From NCBI GenBank assembly GCA_902362865.1, contig CABIYE010000001.1, positions 372,001-436,000 on the forward strand: a DNA stretch of 64,000 nt, written 5' to 3'. This document shows, in pieces, positions 48,486 through 58,754 of this stretch. The position numbers and the translations under genes are program-made. Source of the DNA: Clostridiaceae bacterium. Its GTDB lineage: Bacteria > Bacillota > Clostridia > Lachnospirales > Lachnospiraceae. Position 1 is the stretch's first letter. The number at the start of each line of letters is the position of its first letter. The notes beneath the pieces were generated by a model. It saw only the letters and a list, made by a program, of their open reading frames with translations. It did no database searches and had not been told where the DNA came from.

Positions 48486-49568
48486 TTGCCGGATTCAAAA
48501 AAAAGAAAATATGATTACACTTTGCTGGCTGCATTATTCCTGCTTATCATTACGGGACTAGTGATTCTTTACAGTACAAGTGCCTACAACGGAGAAGTGA
48601 AATTTCAGGATTCTTTTTATTATTTGAAAAAGCAGGTTTTTGCCACAAGTCTTGGGATTGCGGCGATGTTTTTTATGGCAAATACAGATTATCATATCTG
48701 GCGGCACCTTGCTGTGTTGGGATATATTACGGCAATTCTTCTGTCAGTAGCCGTTATATTTGTAGGAGATGAATACAATGGGTCCAAAAGATGGCTGTCT
48801 TTAGGACCTCTTTCTTTTCAGCCGTCAGAGTTTGCCAAAGTGGCGATTATTTTGTTTCTTGCACATATTGTAACGAAGAATGTAAAACAGATGGGAAATA
48901 TGAAGACGCTTTTGAAAGTTATGATTTCCATCCTGCCGATTGTAGGGCTGGTAGGAGCCAGTAATCTGAGCACGGCAATCATTATTCTTGGGATTGGAGT
49001 TGTTTTGGTATTTGTTGCCAGCCCGAAGTATGGGCAATTCCTTTGGATGGGAACGCTGGGAGCAGGATTTATGGCAATTTTCCTGGCACTTGAAAGTTAT
49101 CGGCTTGAGCGTATTGCTATTTGGAGAAATCCGGAAGCATATGAGAAAGGGTACCAGACGCTGCAGGGACTTTATGCAATAGGCTCCGGCGGCTTGTTCG
49201 GGCGGGGACTCGGGGAAAGTGTTCAGAAACTGGGATTTGTGCCGGAAGCTCAAAATGATATGATTTTTTCGATTGTTTGTGAGGAATTGGGGCTTTTTGG
49301 GGCGGGATTCATATTGATCCTGTTTTTGATACTTATCTGGCGCTTTTTTGTGATTGCGACGCAGGCGCAGGATCTTTTTGGAGCGCTGATTGCGTCAGGA
49401 GCAATGGCGCATATGATGATACAGGTGATTTTAAATATTGCAGTTGTTACCAATACCATACCGAATACGGGGATTACGCTGCCGTTTATCAGTTACGGCG
49501 GAACTTCGGTCGTATTTCTTTTATTGGAAATGGGGCTTGTGTTGAGTGTGTCTTCTCTGGTAAAATAG
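48486..49568 (+). CDS. ftsW: SEDS-family protein of the dcw cluster (FtsW/SpoVE)
   Basis: The 360-residue protein starts at TTG 48486, after GGAGAGGGCTTCAGG. It has LVILYSTSAYNG, NGSKRWLSLGPLSFQPSEFA, TLQGLYAIGSGGLFGRGLGE and LPFISYGGTS, all SEDS signatures, and about ten membrane segments. Its place between murD and divIB matches FtsW/SpoVE in Firmicutes. It should act with one of the class B PBPs encoded upstream. Clostridia often use such a copy in cortex synthesis. Confidence 0.9.
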   Translation: MPDSKKRKYDYTLLAALFLLIITGLVILYSTSAYNGEVKFQDSFYYLKKQVFATSLGIAAMFFMANTDYHIWRHLAVLGYITAILLSVAVIFVGDEYNGSKRWLSLGPLSFQPSEFAKVAIILFLAHIVTKNVKQMGNMKTLLKVMISILPIVGLVGASNLSTAIIILGIGVVLVFVASPKYGQFLWMGTLGAGFMAIFLALESYRLERIAIWRNPEAYEKGYQTLQGLYAIGSGGLFGRGLGESVQKLGFVPEAQNDMIFSIVCEELGLFGAGFILILFLILIWRFFVIATQAQDLFGALIASGAMAHMMIQVILNIAVVTNTIPNTGITLPFISYGGTSVVFLLLEMGLVLSVSSLVK

Positions 49569-49595
49569 CAGATGTGGAAAAAGAGGAGGAGTGAT

Positions 49596-50342
49596 ATGAT
49601 TCGGAAGAGAAAGAAGAGTTACAAGTTATATGCGTTGACTGTTATTGTGCTTGGTATTGCAATTATTGTGATGTCAGTATTCCTACTCTTTTATGTACAG
49701 AAGATAGAAGTAACGGGAAATGAATATACGGATAGCCAGGAGATTGTGGAATTAGTAAAAGAAGATAGATACACTTTTAATTCACTGTATGTTTTGTGGA
49801 AATACCGTTTTTCAGATTATGAGAAACCGGGCAGTGTTGTTAGCATGAAAGCAAGCCTTAAGAATCCATGGACGGTGAAAATCCGTGTCGGGGAAAAAGA
49901 AATCATTGGCTATGTGTATGACGAAGGAAGTTATGTATATTTTGATAAAGAGGGCACGGTGGTTCTGAAGGAAACGAAGATTCTGGAAGGCGTTCCCTGT
50001 ATTGAGGGGATTTCTGCCGCCGGCACGGAATTGTATGCGACGATTCCTAACATAGATGAAGATCTTTTTGAGGCGATTCTGGATACGACGACCCAGTTAA
50101 AGCAGTTTGAATTGGCGCCGGACAGAATTGTCTGCGGAGACAGTGGTATTTATTTGGTTTTTCAGGATGTATGCGTAGCGCTGGGAGATAAGGTTACATT
50201 GGAGAAAATGGCGCAGATACCGCCGATTCTTTCTAAGCTTCAAGGCCAGACAGGGACGCTCCGACTGGAGCATTACGAAGATGAAAGTAATACGATTACT
50301 TTTGATTCTGGTGAATTGCCGGAAGAAGTGCAGGAAAAATAG
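49596..50342 (+). CDS. divIB: Cell-division protein FtsQ/DivIB
   Basis: The 248-residue protein has a basic start, one membrane helix (LYALTVIVLGIAIIVMSVFL) and a POTRA-like part (FYVQKIEVTGNEYTDSQEIV) followed by NPWTVKIRVGEKEIIGYV. ATG 49596 follows GAGGAGGAGTGAT. It belongs to the divisome with FtsL. It lies just before ftsZ, which has its own promoter. Confidence 0.88.
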   Translation: MIRKRKKSYKLYALTVIVLGIAIIVMSVFLLFYVQKIEVTGNEYTDSQEIVELVKEDRYTFNSLYVLWKYRFSDYEKPGSVVSMKASLKNPWTVKIRVGEKEIIGYVYDEGSYVYFDKEGTVVLKETKILEGVPCIEGISAAGTELYATIPNIDEDLFEAILDTTTQLKQFELAPDRIVCGDSGIYLVFQDVCVALGDKVTLEKMAQIPPILSKLQGQTGTLRLEHYEDESNTITFDSGELPEEVQEK

Positions 50343-50373
50343 GCGAAAATCAGGAAAAATAGGTAAAATTCTA

Positions 50374-50402
50374 TTGATATTTTGATTAAAAACCTATATT
50401 AT
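50374..50402 (+). promoter_or_regulatory. ftsZ: ftsZ promoter
   Basis: TTGATA (50374-50379), 17 bp, TATTAT (50397-50402). A short direct repeat (CAGGAAAAATAGG twice, 50330-50363) lies just upstream. Confidence 0.75.
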
Positions 50403-50478
50403 ATAACTTAGGTGGCAGAGATTTTGCTTACGGGATGTATAATATTTTATTAAGGATGGAACGAAGGAGGAGAAACCC

Positions 50479-51687
50479 TTGTTAGAAATTAAAACAAACG
50501 AATCAGAAGCAGCAGCTAAGATAATTGTTATTGGAGTAGGCGGAGGCGGTAACAATGCTGTCAACCGTATGATTGATGAGCAGATAGCCGGCGTTGAATT
50601 TATTGCGATTAATACAGATAAACAGGCACTTCAGTTATGTAAGGCTCCTACACTTATGCAGATTGGGGACAAGCTTACCAAAGGACTGGGTGCGGGAGCG
50701 AAACCAGAGATTGGTGAGAAAGCGGCAGAAGAAAGCTCAGAAGAGATTTCAGCAGCATTGAAGGGCGCAGACATGGTATTCGTAACTTGCGGTATGGGAG
50801 GCGGAACCGGAACGGGGGCAACTCCTGTGGTAGCAAAGATTGCGAAGGAGCAGGGCGCTTTGACTGTAGGTGTTGTGACGAAGCCTTTCCATTTTGAGTC
50901 TAAGACAAGAATGAATAATGCTCTCTCAGGAATTGAGAAGTTAAAAGAAAGTGTTGATACACTGATTGTAATTCCGAATGATAAGCTTTTGGAAGTTGTA
51001 GACAGAAGGACTACGATGCCGGAGGCGTTGAAGAAGGCTGATGAAGTATTGCAGCAAGGTATTCAGGGAATCACGGATCTGATTAATGTTCCGGCTCTGA
51101 TTAACCTTGACTTTGCGGATGTCCAGACCGTTATGACGGATAAGGGTATTGCTCATATTGGTATCGGCGAAGGCCGCGGTGACGACAAGGCTCTTGAGGC
51201 AGTAAAACAGGCTGTTGCGAGTCCGCTTCTTGAGACGACGATTGCAGGAGCTTCTCATGTAATCATCAATGTATCCGGTGACATTACACTTATGGATGCC
51301 TCTGACGCGGCAGAATATGTACAGGATCTTGCAGGTGAGGATGCGAATATTATTTTTGGTGCGATGTATGACGATTCCAGAACGGATGAGGCAACGATTA
51401 CCGTTATTGCGACAGGATTACATAATGTCGGCGGTACAACCTCTAAGCTGAAATCCAGACTGGAAAGCAATCAGCGGTCTAATATGGTTCCGCCCGCATC
51501 AGGATATGATAGAAACGCACATGCGTCGAAGGTAGATTTTGGCGCTGCGCCTACATCAGCAGGAGGGACAACTTCCGCTCCGAGAAGAACGGTGGGAGGA
51601 ACGATGCCTACTTTAGAGACGCCGAAGACACCAACCAGTAAGGTGAAGGAGCAGTCTATCAAGATTCCGGATTTCTTTAAAAGATAA
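50479..51687 (+). CDS. ftsZ: Cell-division protein FtsZ
   Basis: The 402-residue tubulin-like GTPase has [14 protein letters not shown], the tubulin signature [28 protein letters not shown] and the C-terminal peptide IKIPDFFKR that binds partners such as FtsA/SepF. TTG 50479 follows AAGGAGGAGAAACCC. It ends at a hairpin terminator. Confidence 0.98.
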   Translation: MLEIKTNESEAAAKIIVIGVGGGGNNAVNRMIDEQIAGVEFIAINTDKQALQLCKAPTLMQIGDKLTKGLGAGAKPEIGEKAAEESSEEISAALKGADMVFVTCGMGGGTGTGATPVVAKIAKEQGALTVGVVTKPFHFESKTRMNNALSGIEKLKESVDTLIVIPNDKLLEVVDRRTTMPEALKKADEVLQQGIQGITDLINVPALINLDFADVQTVMTDKGIAHIGIGEGRGDDKALEAVKQAVASPLLETTIAGASHVIINVSGDITLMDASDAAEYVQDLAGEDANIIFGAMYDDSRTDEATITVIATGLHNVGGTTSKLKSRLESNQRSNMVPPASGYDRNAHASKVDFGAAPTSAGGTTSAPRRTVGGTMPTLETPKTPTSKVKEQSIKIPDFFKR

Positions 51688-51701
51688 TAAATATGTTTAC
51701 A

Positions 51702-51738
51702 AAAAGCAGTTTGAACGTAAGTTCAGGCTGCTTTTTTT
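51702..51738 (+). terminator. Terminator after ftsZ
   Basis: AAAAGCAG, then TGAAC-GTAA-GTTCA, then CTGCTTTT form a long stem with a small internal loop, followed by a T run. Confidence 0.85.
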
Positions 51739-51803
51739 GTCGAAGAAAACTTTTGTCCATCTACCAGTATCTGACAAATTCTTCAGAGATCTATTCGTAT
51801 AAT
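51737..51803 (+). promoter_or_regulatory. spoIIGA: spoIIG promoter with Spo0A-like boxes and a long spacer
   Basis: TTGTCGAA (51737-51744) equals the consensus Spo0A box. TTTTGTCC (51751-51758) and reverse-type GACAAA (51773-51778) are further partial boxes. CTGACA (51771-51776) and TATAAT (51798-51803) are separated by 21 bp. A sigma-A promoter with an over-long spacer activated by Spo0A is the known design at Bacillus spoIIG. Confidence 0.78.
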
Positions 51804-51860
51804 TAATCATGCTTAAGTACCAAATCGATTTAGTATCATAAGAGAAGGAGAAGGTGGAAC

Positions 51861-52640
51861 GTGTATTATGAATTGTACATAGACGTATTGTTTTTAGTAA
51901 ACTTTATGATGGATTATATACTGCTTTTGATTACACGCAGGCTTATCAAAGCGGATGCTTCGTATGGCCGTGTCTGTCTGGGCGCGCTTGCAGGATCTAT
52001 ATTGACCTGTGTGATAGTAGTAATACCTGTCCCGTATACGTTTATAAAATTCATTTTGTTCCATACAGTTGTAAATGTTGTGTTAATTAAAACGGGGCTC
52101 GGGATCAAGTGGGGGCGGATTTTTGTAAAAGCGCTGATTACCCTTTATATTAGTGGGTTCCTGGTAGGCGGCATCTTTTCCTGTCTTGATCAGTATGTGA
52201 AAACAGGCAGTCTTTTTTTTGCCTTGGCAGTGGCAAGCTATTATATTGCTTCTGCTGTGCTGGCATTTTTGATGTCGCTGCTGCATTTTGGAAAATATTT
52301 CTGCAGGGTTGAATTGTATCTGGGTGAAAAATCCTGTACGGTCAGAGCGCTTTTGGATACCGGTAACCGGTTGAATGATACCTTTACAGGCAAAGCGGTC
52401 AGCATCGTTGACAGGAAAACCGCGGAGGATTTATTTGACGGAAAGATTCCGGAAAGCATCCGGTATATCCCTTACCATTCAATTGGCAGGAACAGAGGGG
52501 TGATTCCGGTTGTGACACTGGATAAAATGTGTATCTGCGGCGAAGAAGAAGAGTGGATAGAACTTCCGGTTATCGGAATCAGCGATGGAGAAATATCCCT
52601 GGGAAAAGAATATGATATGATACTGAACCCTGAAGTATAG
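51861..52640 (+). CDS. spoIIGA: Sporulation sigma-E processing peptidase SpoIIGA
   Basis: The 259-residue protein has five membrane segments in its first half ([20 protein letters not shown] at the start). Its second half is an aspartic-protease-like part with the catalytic Asp in [15 protein letters not shown] 51861 follows AGAAGGAGAAGGTGGAAC. It cleaves the pro-sequence of sigma-E, encoded 14 bp downstream, on a signal from the forespore. Confidence 0.95.
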   Translation: MYYELYIDVLFLVNFMMDYILLLITRRLIKADASYGRVCLGALAGSILTCVIVVIPVPYTFIKFILFHTVVNVVLIKTGLGIKWGRIFVKALITLYISGFLVGGIFSCLDQYVKTGSLFFALAVASYYIASAVLAFLMSLLHFGKYFCRVELYLGEKSCTVRALLDTGNRLNDTFTGKAVSIVDRKTAEDLFDGKIPESIRYIPYHSIGRNRGVIPVVTLDKMCICGEEEEWIELPVIGISDGEISLGKEYDMILNPEV

Positions 52641-52654
52641 AGGAGGAATGGAAC

Positions 52655-53395
52655 ATGATGATTAAAATAGCAGTACCGAATCAATTTAAACTAAAAGTTA
52701 TCCCGGATTTTCGTACATTGCTATTACCTGATAAGAGAGATATACATTATATAGGTGGGTCGGATATCCTCCCTGCCCCCCTGGAAATGGATGATGAAGC
52801 GAGGACAATCCGTAAGCTGGGTACAGAAGAAGATAAGACTGCTAAGAAGAGGCTGATTGAACATAATCTCCGTCTGGTGGTGTATATAGCCAAAAAATTT
52901 GATAATACGGGCGTCGGAGTGGAGGATTTAATTTCTATAGGAACGATTGGGTTAATCAAAGCAATTAATACATTTAATCCGGAAAAGAAAATTAAACTCG
53001 CAACTTATGCGTCGAGGTGTATAGAGAATGAGATTTTAATGTATTTGAGGCGTAATAATAAAACAAAGCTGGAGGTTTCTATCGATGAACCGCTGAATGT
53101 GGATTGGGATGGCAATGAACTTCTTTTGTCGGATATTCTGGGGACAGAGGAGGATACTATTTATAAAGATCTGGAAAATGAAGCGGAGCGAAAGCTTTTG
53201 ATAAAGGCACTCAGCCATCTTTCAGGAAGGGAACAGATGATTATTAAGATGCGTTTTGGTATAGGTATGCCGGACGGAGAAGAAAAAACACAGAAGGAAG
53301 TGGCAGATATTCTGGGGATTTCCCAGTCTTACATATCCAGGCTTGAGAAGAAAATTATGCAGCGTCTGCGGAGAGAAATGGTGAAATATTCATAG
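52655..53395 (+). CDS. sigE: RNA polymerase sigma-E (SpoIIGB), mother-cell specific
   Basis: The 246-residue protein has an N-terminal pro-sequence of about 25 residues, region 2 ([20 protein letters not shown], then [17 protein letters not shown] and [20 protein letters not shown]) and region 4 ([20 protein letters not shown]). It directs early mother-cell genes, and in Bacillus the cotJ operon is one target. RBS AGAGGAGGAATGGAAC precedes ATG 52655. It is co-transcribed with spoIIGA. Confidence 0.97.
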   Translation: MMIKIAVPNQFKLKVIPDFRTLLLPDKRDIHYIGGSDILPAPLEMDDEARTIRKLGTEEDKTAKKRLIEHNLRLVVYIAKKFDNTGVGVEDLISIGTIGLIKAINTFNPEKKIKLATYASRCIENEILMYLRRNNKTKLEVSIDEPLNVDWDGNELLLSDILGTEEDTIYKDLENEAERKLLIKALSHLSGREQMIIKMRFGIGMPDGEEKTQKEVADILGISQSYISRLEKKIMQRLRREMVKYS

Positions 53396-53443
53396 TCACA
53401 TAATGAAAAAGGTGGTACAATAAAAGAAAAAGGGGTTGGGTGT

Positions 53444-55051
53444 ATGAGACTTAGCTTTTTTGGAGCAGCCCATGAAGTAACAGGAAGCTGTCATTTGCTG
53501 CAGGCATGTGGAAAGAATATTCTGATTGACTGTGGGATGGAGCAGGGACCGGATCTGTATGAGAATCAGCCGCTTCCGGTGTCGGCCAGAGAGATTGATT
53601 ATGTTTTACTTACGCATGCGCACGTAGATCATTCCGGCAAATTACCGCTTCTTTGCAGGCAGGGATTTTGCGGAGAGATTGTTACCACATTTGCCACGTC
53701 GGATTTGTGTAATATTATGCTCCGTGACTGTGCACATATTCAGGAATTTGAGGCTGAGTGGAGAAACAGGAAGGCAAAAAGAAGCGGGGCGGAGCCATAT
53801 GAACCGATGTATACCATGGAAGATGCGCAGAATGCGATAAAGCTATTGGCGCCTTGCGACTATGGACAAAGAATAACGCTCTGTGACGGGATTGAGGTAC
53901 AATTTAATGATATCGGCCATCTTCTTGGTTCTGCAAGCATTGAGGTCTGGGTTACGGAAGGAGACGTAAGGAAAAAGATTGTATTTTCCGGTGATGTGGG
54001 GAATACGGATCAACCAATTATCAAGGATCCGCAGAAGGTGAAGGAAGCAGATTATATTGTGATTGAGTCAACTTACGGAGACAGAACCCATGGAGTGGAA
54101 AGACCGGATTACATAGGAGAGTTTACCAGGATATTGAAAGAGACTTTCGAAAAAGGAGGTAATGTGGTGATTCCTTCCTTTGCGGTAGGAAGGACGCAGG
54201 AACTTCTCTATTTCATCAGAGAGATTAAAGAGAAAAGGCTGCTTCCTGAATATCCGGATTTTGATGTGTATGTGGATAGTCCGCTTGCGGTGGAGGCAAC
54301 CAATGTTTTCAATAAAAATGTGAAATCTTGTTTTGATGAGGAAGCAATGGCACTTGTGGAACAAGGAATTAACCCATTACGGTTTCCGGGGCTTAAGACA
54401 TCTGTTACCAGCGAGGATTCCAAAGCCATCAATATGGATGAAAAACCGAAGGTAATTATCTCTGCTTCCGGTATGTGTGACGCGGGACGTATCCGACATC
54501 ATCTCAAGCATAATCTATGGAGACCGGAGTGTACGATTTGTTTTGTGGGATATCAGGCAGTGGGTACATTAGGGCGCAAATTAATTGAAGGTGCGGAATG
54601 TGTGAAACTGTTTGGCGAAAATATTACAGTAAATGCGCGGATTGAATCTTTGAAAGGGATAAGCGGACATGCGGATATGAACGGTCTTCTTGACTGGCTG
54701 AAAGGTTTCGAGAGCCGGCCGGAAAGAATCATTGTTGTACATGGCGAGGATACTGTGACGGAAAGATTTGCAAAAGTTGTTGAAGAAACAATAAAGTGTC
54801 CTGCGTTCGCTCCATTTTCAGGAGGCTGCGTGGATCTTGTGACAAATACCATACTTTCTGAAGGCGTCAGAGTGCCGAAGAAGGCGGTAGAGAAGCCGGA
54901 GAGAGCAAGGGCATCTGCGGCGTTTGGCCGTGTGGTAGCTGCCGCAAAATACTTGATGGAAGTTGTGCTTAAGAATGAGGGACTTGCGAATAAGGAGCTT
55001 GCAAAATTCGAGACACAGATCCACAATCTGGCAGATAAATGGGACAGATAA
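53444..55051 (+). CDS. Metallo-beta-lactamase-fold RNA-processing-type exonuclease
   Basis: The 535-residue protein has LLTHAHVDHSGKLPLLCRQG (HxHxDH zinc motif), FNDIGHLLGSASIEVW, VVFSGDVG-type IVFSGDVGNTD, a beta-CASP part (VIESTYGDRTH, VVIPSFAVGRTQELLYFI, IISASGMCDAGRIRHHL) and the C-terminal IRGHAD-type GISGHADMNGLLDWLK. This is the CPSF73/Ysh1-like beta-CASP family, which cuts RNA. It follows sigE after 48 bp, but its link to sporulation is unknown. Confidence 0.9.
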   Translation: MRLSFFGAAHEVTGSCHLLQACGKNILIDCGMEQGPDLYENQPLPVSAREIDYVLLTHAHVDHSGKLPLLCRQGFCGEIVTTFATSDLCNIMLRDCAHIQEFEAEWRNRKAKRSGAEPYEPMYTMEDAQNAIKLLAPCDYGQRITLCDGIEVQFNDIGHLLGSASIEVWVTEGDVRKKIVFSGDVGNTDQPIIKDPQKVKEADYIVIESTYGDRTHGVERPDYIGEFTRILKETFEKGGNVVIPSFAVGRTQELLYFIREIKEKRLLPEYPDFDVYVDSPLAVEATNVFNKNVKSCFDEEAMALVEQGINPLRFPGLKTSVTSEDSKAINMDEKPKVIISASGMCDAGRIRHHLKHNLWRPECTICFVGYQAVGTLGRKLIEGAECVKLFGENITVNARIESLKGISGHADMNGLLDWLKGFESRPERIIVVHGEDTVTERFAKVVEETIKCPAFAPFSGGCVDLVTNTILSEGVRVPKKAVEKPERARASAAFGRVVAAAKYLMEVVLKNEGLANKELAKFETQIHNLADKWDR

Positions 55052-55068
55052 AAGATAGTGGAAGAAAA

Positions 55069-55097
55069 GGTGCTTTGTGATGCAAAGCCCTTTTTTT
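55069..55097 (+). terminator. Terminator after the MBL-fold gene
   Basis: GCTTTG-TGATG-CAAAGC with flanking G/C pairs, followed by seven T. Confidence 0.8.
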
Positions 55098-55177
55098 ATT
55101 TGGAAAAGAGTGGTAAACTGATAAAAGTCTTTGGCACGGACATAATGAAAAGAAAGGGAGAAGGTAGGAGAAGTAAA

Positions 55178-56917
55178 ATGAAACGGTTACTTGGATATTT
55201 AAAAGACTATAGATGCAGAACGGTGATAGCCCCTCTTTTTAAATGTCTGGAAGCATGCTTTGAGCTGCTGGTTCCGCTGGTTGTGGCAGACATGATTGAT
55301 AATGGGATACGTAGAGCCGATAATGCGTATATTTTAAGGATGGCAGGGCTTCTGGTGCTTTTGGCGCTGATAGGGCTCACGTGTTCTATTACGGCACAGT
55401 ATTTTGCGGCAAATGTGGCGATACGTGCCGGTACGAGTATGAGAAAGGATCTTTTCCGGCATATTCTGAGCCTGGAATATACAGATATAGATATGGAAGG
55501 GACTTCAACTCTGATTATACGTATGACATCAGATGTTAATCAGGTGCAGACGGGAGTGAATATGTTCCTCAGATTATTTATGCGTTCGCCTTTTATCGTA
55601 TTTGGAGCGATGATTATGGCATTTACGGTGGATAAAGAGGCTGCAATGACTTTTGTGGTAACTATTCCGGCATTGGCGGTGATCGTCTTTGCTGTTATGC
55701 TGTGTTCTATGCCTCTTTACAAGAAGGTGCAGAAGCAGTTGGATAAAGTGATGCTGATTACCCGCGAAAATCTTCTGGGTGTCAGAGTGGTGCGTGCATT
55801 TAACCGTCAACAGAACGAAAAGAAAGAATTTAAAAACGAAAACGATTTTTTAGTTTCTTCGCAAGTGTTTGTGGGAAAGATTTCAGCACTTTTAAATCCC
55901 TTGACTTATATTGTGGTGAATCTGGCGGTTATTCTCCTGCTTTATATCGGCGGGAAAAGAGTGGATACCGGAAGTCTCAGCCAGGGGCAGGTGGTTGCCC
56001 TGGTAAATTATATGCTGCAGATTCTGACAGAATTAATAAAACTGGCAGATTTGATTATCTTAATGTCAAAAGCATCTGCCTGTCTTTCCAGGATCAATAC
56101 GGTATTCGATATAAGACCGTCTGTGAAAAGCGGCGAGGACTCTGTGGGTATCAATACTCAGACGGAAGAATTACTGGTATTTGATAAGGTGAGCTTTTCC
56201 TATGCCGGAAGTAAGGAGCCGAGCCTGAAAAATGTGAATTTCAGCGTGAAAGCAGGAGATACCATTGGGGTTATCGGAGGAACCGGAAGTGGGAAAACGA
56301 CATTGGTGAATCTGATTCCAAGATTTTATGATGTAACGGAAGGAGAAATCCGTTTTAAAGGTGTACCGATAAAGAATCTGAATCTGGAGGAATTGAGACG
56401 GCGGATTGGAGTTGTGCCCCAGAAAGCAGTCCTTTTTAAAGGAATGCTTCGGGAAAATATGAAATGGGGAAAAAAAGATGCAGATGATACGGAAATCAGG
56501 AAGGCGTTGGAGATTGCACAGGCAGCAGAAATTGTGGAGAAGAAACGAGATGGATTAGATATGCCTGTAGAGCAGAATGGAAGAAACTTAAGTGGAGGGC
56601 AGAGGCAGCGGCTTACCATTGCAAGAGCCTTGGTACGGCAGCCGGAAATCCTGATATTGGATGATTCGGCATCTGCTTTGGATTTTGCTACAGATGCGGC
56701 ACTTCGGAAAGCAATCAGAGAAAATACAGAAAATATGACGGTTTTTCTTGTGTCCCAGCGCGCGGCTACCGTAAAAAATGCGGATAAGATTGTGGTATTG
56801 GATGATGGGAAGATTGCGGGAGTCGGAACGCATAGAGAGCTTCTGACCGACTGTCCAGTATATCAGGAAATCTGTCTGTCACAGTTTTCGGAAGAGGAGG
56901 TGATGCGCCATGCGTAA
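55178..56917 (+). CDS. ABC exporter subunit 1 (permease-ATPase fusion, altered Walker B)
   Basis: I chose ATG 55178 (after GGTAGGAGAAGTAAA), giving 579 residues; the in-frame region upstream overlaps a terminator. The protein has six membrane helices, then an ATPase with Walker A GGTGSGKTTLVN, signature LSGGQRQRLTIARAL and Walker B ILILDDSASALD, where Asp replaces the catalytic Glu. Heterodimeric exporters (BmrCD/TM287-288 type) have one such weakened site. It overlaps the second subunit by 8 bp. The substrate may be a drug or lipid and is unknown. Confidence 0.9.
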   Translation: MKRLLGYLKDYRCRTVIAPLFKCLEACFELLVPLVVADMIDNGIRRADNAYILRMAGLLVLLALIGLTCSITAQYFAANVAIRAGTSMRKDLFRHILSLEYTDIDMEGTSTLIIRMTSDVNQVQTGVNMFLRLFMRSPFIVFGAMIMAFTVDKEAAMTFVVTIPALAVIVFAVMLCSMPLYKKVQKQLDKVMLITRENLLGVRVVRAFNRQQNEKKEFKNENDFLVSSQVFVGKISALLNPLTYIVVNLAVILLLYIGGKRVDTGSLSQGQVVALVNYMLQILTELIKLADLIILMSKASACLSRINTVFDIRPSVKSGEDSVGINTQTEELLVFDKVSFSYAGSKEPSLKNVNFSVKAGDTIGVIGGTGSGKTTLVNLIPRFYDVTEGEIRFKGVPIKNLNLEELRRRIGVVPQKAVLFKGMLRENMKWGKKDADDTEIRKALEIAQAAEIVEKKRDGLDMPVEQNGRNLSGGQRQRLTIARALVRQPEILILDDSASALDFATDAALRKAIRENTENMTVFLVSQRAATVKNADKIVVLDDGKIAGVGTHRELLTDCPVYQEICLSQFSEEEVMRHA

Positions 56918-58676
56918 AGAGGGAATTGCAAAACGAGGTGAGAAAAACAAGACAACGATCCGAAAAATTTTGAATTATATTTCCAAATATAAGGGAATGG
57001 TGTTGGCATCTGTAATCTTGGCGGCAATATCGGTAGTATTTACCCTGTATATACCAATTTTAATCGGGCAGGCGGTGGATCAGATTGTAGGACCGGGACA
57101 GGTCAATGCATCTGCGCTTTTTGTGATTTTAAAAAAAATATTGGTGGTATCCCTGATAACTGCCGGTGTTCAATGGATGAAGAATCATATTAATAACAGA
57201 GTAACTTATTACGTAGTGGAGGATATCCGCACGAAAGCATTTAATCATATCCAGGTGCTTCCCATCAGTTACCTGGACAGTCATCCTTCGGGAGATATTG
57301 TGAGTCGGATTATTACAGATACCGACCAGTTTTCCGAAGGGCTTCTGATGGGCTTTACACAGTTGTTTACAGGAGTGACGACTATTATTGGAACTTTGCT
57401 TTTTATGTTGAGTATTAATCCCGTTATTACGCTTGTAGTGGTTGCGGTAACGCCACTGTCCTTTTTTGTGGCAAGATTTATTGCCGGAAAGACTTTTACC
57501 ATGTTTAAATGTCAGTCAGAGACCAGGGGAGCCATTACGGCATTGACAGATGAAATGCTGGGAAATCTTAAGGTGGTGAAAGCATTTTCCCATGAGCAGG
57601 AAGCACAGAAGGAATTTGAAGAAATCAATGAAAGGCTGGCAGGATATTCTATGAAAGCGACATTTTTCTCATCCATCGTGAATCCGGCTACCAGATTTGT
57701 TAATTCCATCGTTTATGCAGCGGTAGGAGTGATAGGGGCACTTTTCGCTGTAAAAGGATTCATTACGGTTGGACAGCTTACCAGCTTCTTGAATTATGCC
57801 AATCAATACACGAAGCCCTTTAATGAAATATCAGGCGTCGTGACAGAGCTTCAAAATTCCATTGCGTCCGCCTCCAGAGTGTTTGAACTAATTGAGCAGC
57901 CTGCATTAAAAGAAGAAACAGGGGATAGCTGTGTACTGGGAGATGCGCAAGGGTATGTAGACATGCAGCATGTTGCTTTTAGTTATGAGGCAGATAAGAA
58001 ATTGATAGAAGATCTGAATCTTCATGCAGAACCCGGACAGAGAATAGCGATTGTGGGTCCCACCGGCTGCGGCAAGTCTACCTTAATTAACCTCTTAATG
58101 CGGTTTTATGAGGTTAATTCCGGAACAATTAAAATAGACAGTATGGATACCCGGAAAATTACCAGAGAAAGCTTGCGCGCAGGCTTTGGCATGGTATTAC
58201 AAGAAACCTGGTTGAAATCCAGTACAGTACGGGAAAATATAGCCTATGGAAAACCAGATGCCACGGAAGAAGAAATCATTCGCGCTGCAAAAGAGGCACA
58301 TTGTGATAGCTTTATCAGAAGAATGCCGGAAGGTTACGATACCGTACTTGGAGAAGACGGCGGTATGCTGTCACAGGGGCAAAAACAGCTTCTTTGCATC
58401 GCCAGAGTCATGCTCTGCCTTCCGCCAATGCTAATACTTGATGAGGCAACCTCATCCATTGACACGCGGACGGAACAGAAGATACAGAACGCTTTCGCCA
58501 AAATGATGGAAGGAAGAACCTCCTTCATCGTAGCCCACCGGCTATCCACCATCAAAGAAGCAGACGTCATCCTCGTCATGAAAGACGGAAACATCATCGA
58601 ACAAGGAACCCATCAAGAACTCCTCGCCCAAAACGGCTTCTACACCCAACTATACAACGCCCAATTTGCGCGTTAG
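56910..58676 (+). CDS. ABC exporter subunit 2 (permease-ATPase fusion)
   Basis: The 588-residue protein has six membrane helices and an ATPase with Walker A GPTGCGKSTLINLL, Q loop MVLQETWLKS, a signature written LSQGQKQLLCIARV (Q in place of the second G) and a normal Walker B with catalytic Glu (LILDEATSSIDTRTE). It complements the first subunit to make a heterodimer with one full site. GAGGAGGTGATGCGCC precedes ATG 56910. Confidence 0.92.
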   Translation: MRKEGIAKRGEKNKTTIRKILNYISKYKGMVLASVILAAISVVFTLYIPILIGQAVDQIVGPGQVNASALFVILKKILVVSLITAGVQWMKNHINNRVTYYVVEDIRTKAFNHIQVLPISYLDSHPSGDIVSRIITDTDQFSEGLLMGFTQLFTGVTTIIGTLLFMLSINPVITLVVVAVTPLSFFVARFIAGKTFTMFKCQSETRGAITALTDEMLGNLKVVKAFSHEQEAQKEFEEINERLAGYSMKATFFSSIVNPATRFVNSIVYAAVGVIGALFAVKGFITVGQLTSFLNYANQYTKPFNEISGVVTELQNSIASASRVFELIEQPALKEETGDSCVLGDAQGYVDMQHVAFSYEADKKLIEDLNLHAEPGQRIAIVGPTGCGKSTLINLLMRFYEVNSGTIKIDSMDTRKITRESLRAGFGMVLQETWLKSSTVRENIAYGKPDATEEEIIRAAKEAHCDSFIRRMPEGYDTVLGEDGGMLSQGQKQLLCIARVMLCLPPMLILDEATSSIDTRTEQKIQNAFAKMMEGRTSFIVAHRLSTIKEADVILVMKDGNIIEQGTHQELLAQNGFYTQLYNAQFAR

Positions 58677-58699
58677 GCATGAGCCGTGCAAAAATGGAA

Positions 58700-58749
58700 A
58701 GACGAACAATTGCGTGTGCTTGCACACTGGCAATTGTTCGTCTTTTTAT
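58700..58749 (+). terminator. Strong terminator after the ABC genes
   Basis: AGACGAACAATTGC (58700-58713) and GCAATTGTTCGTCT (58730-58743) form a perfect 14-bp stem, with an inner GTGTGC/GCACAC stem, and a T run follows. Confidence 0.93.
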
Positions 58750-58754
58750 TTTTA

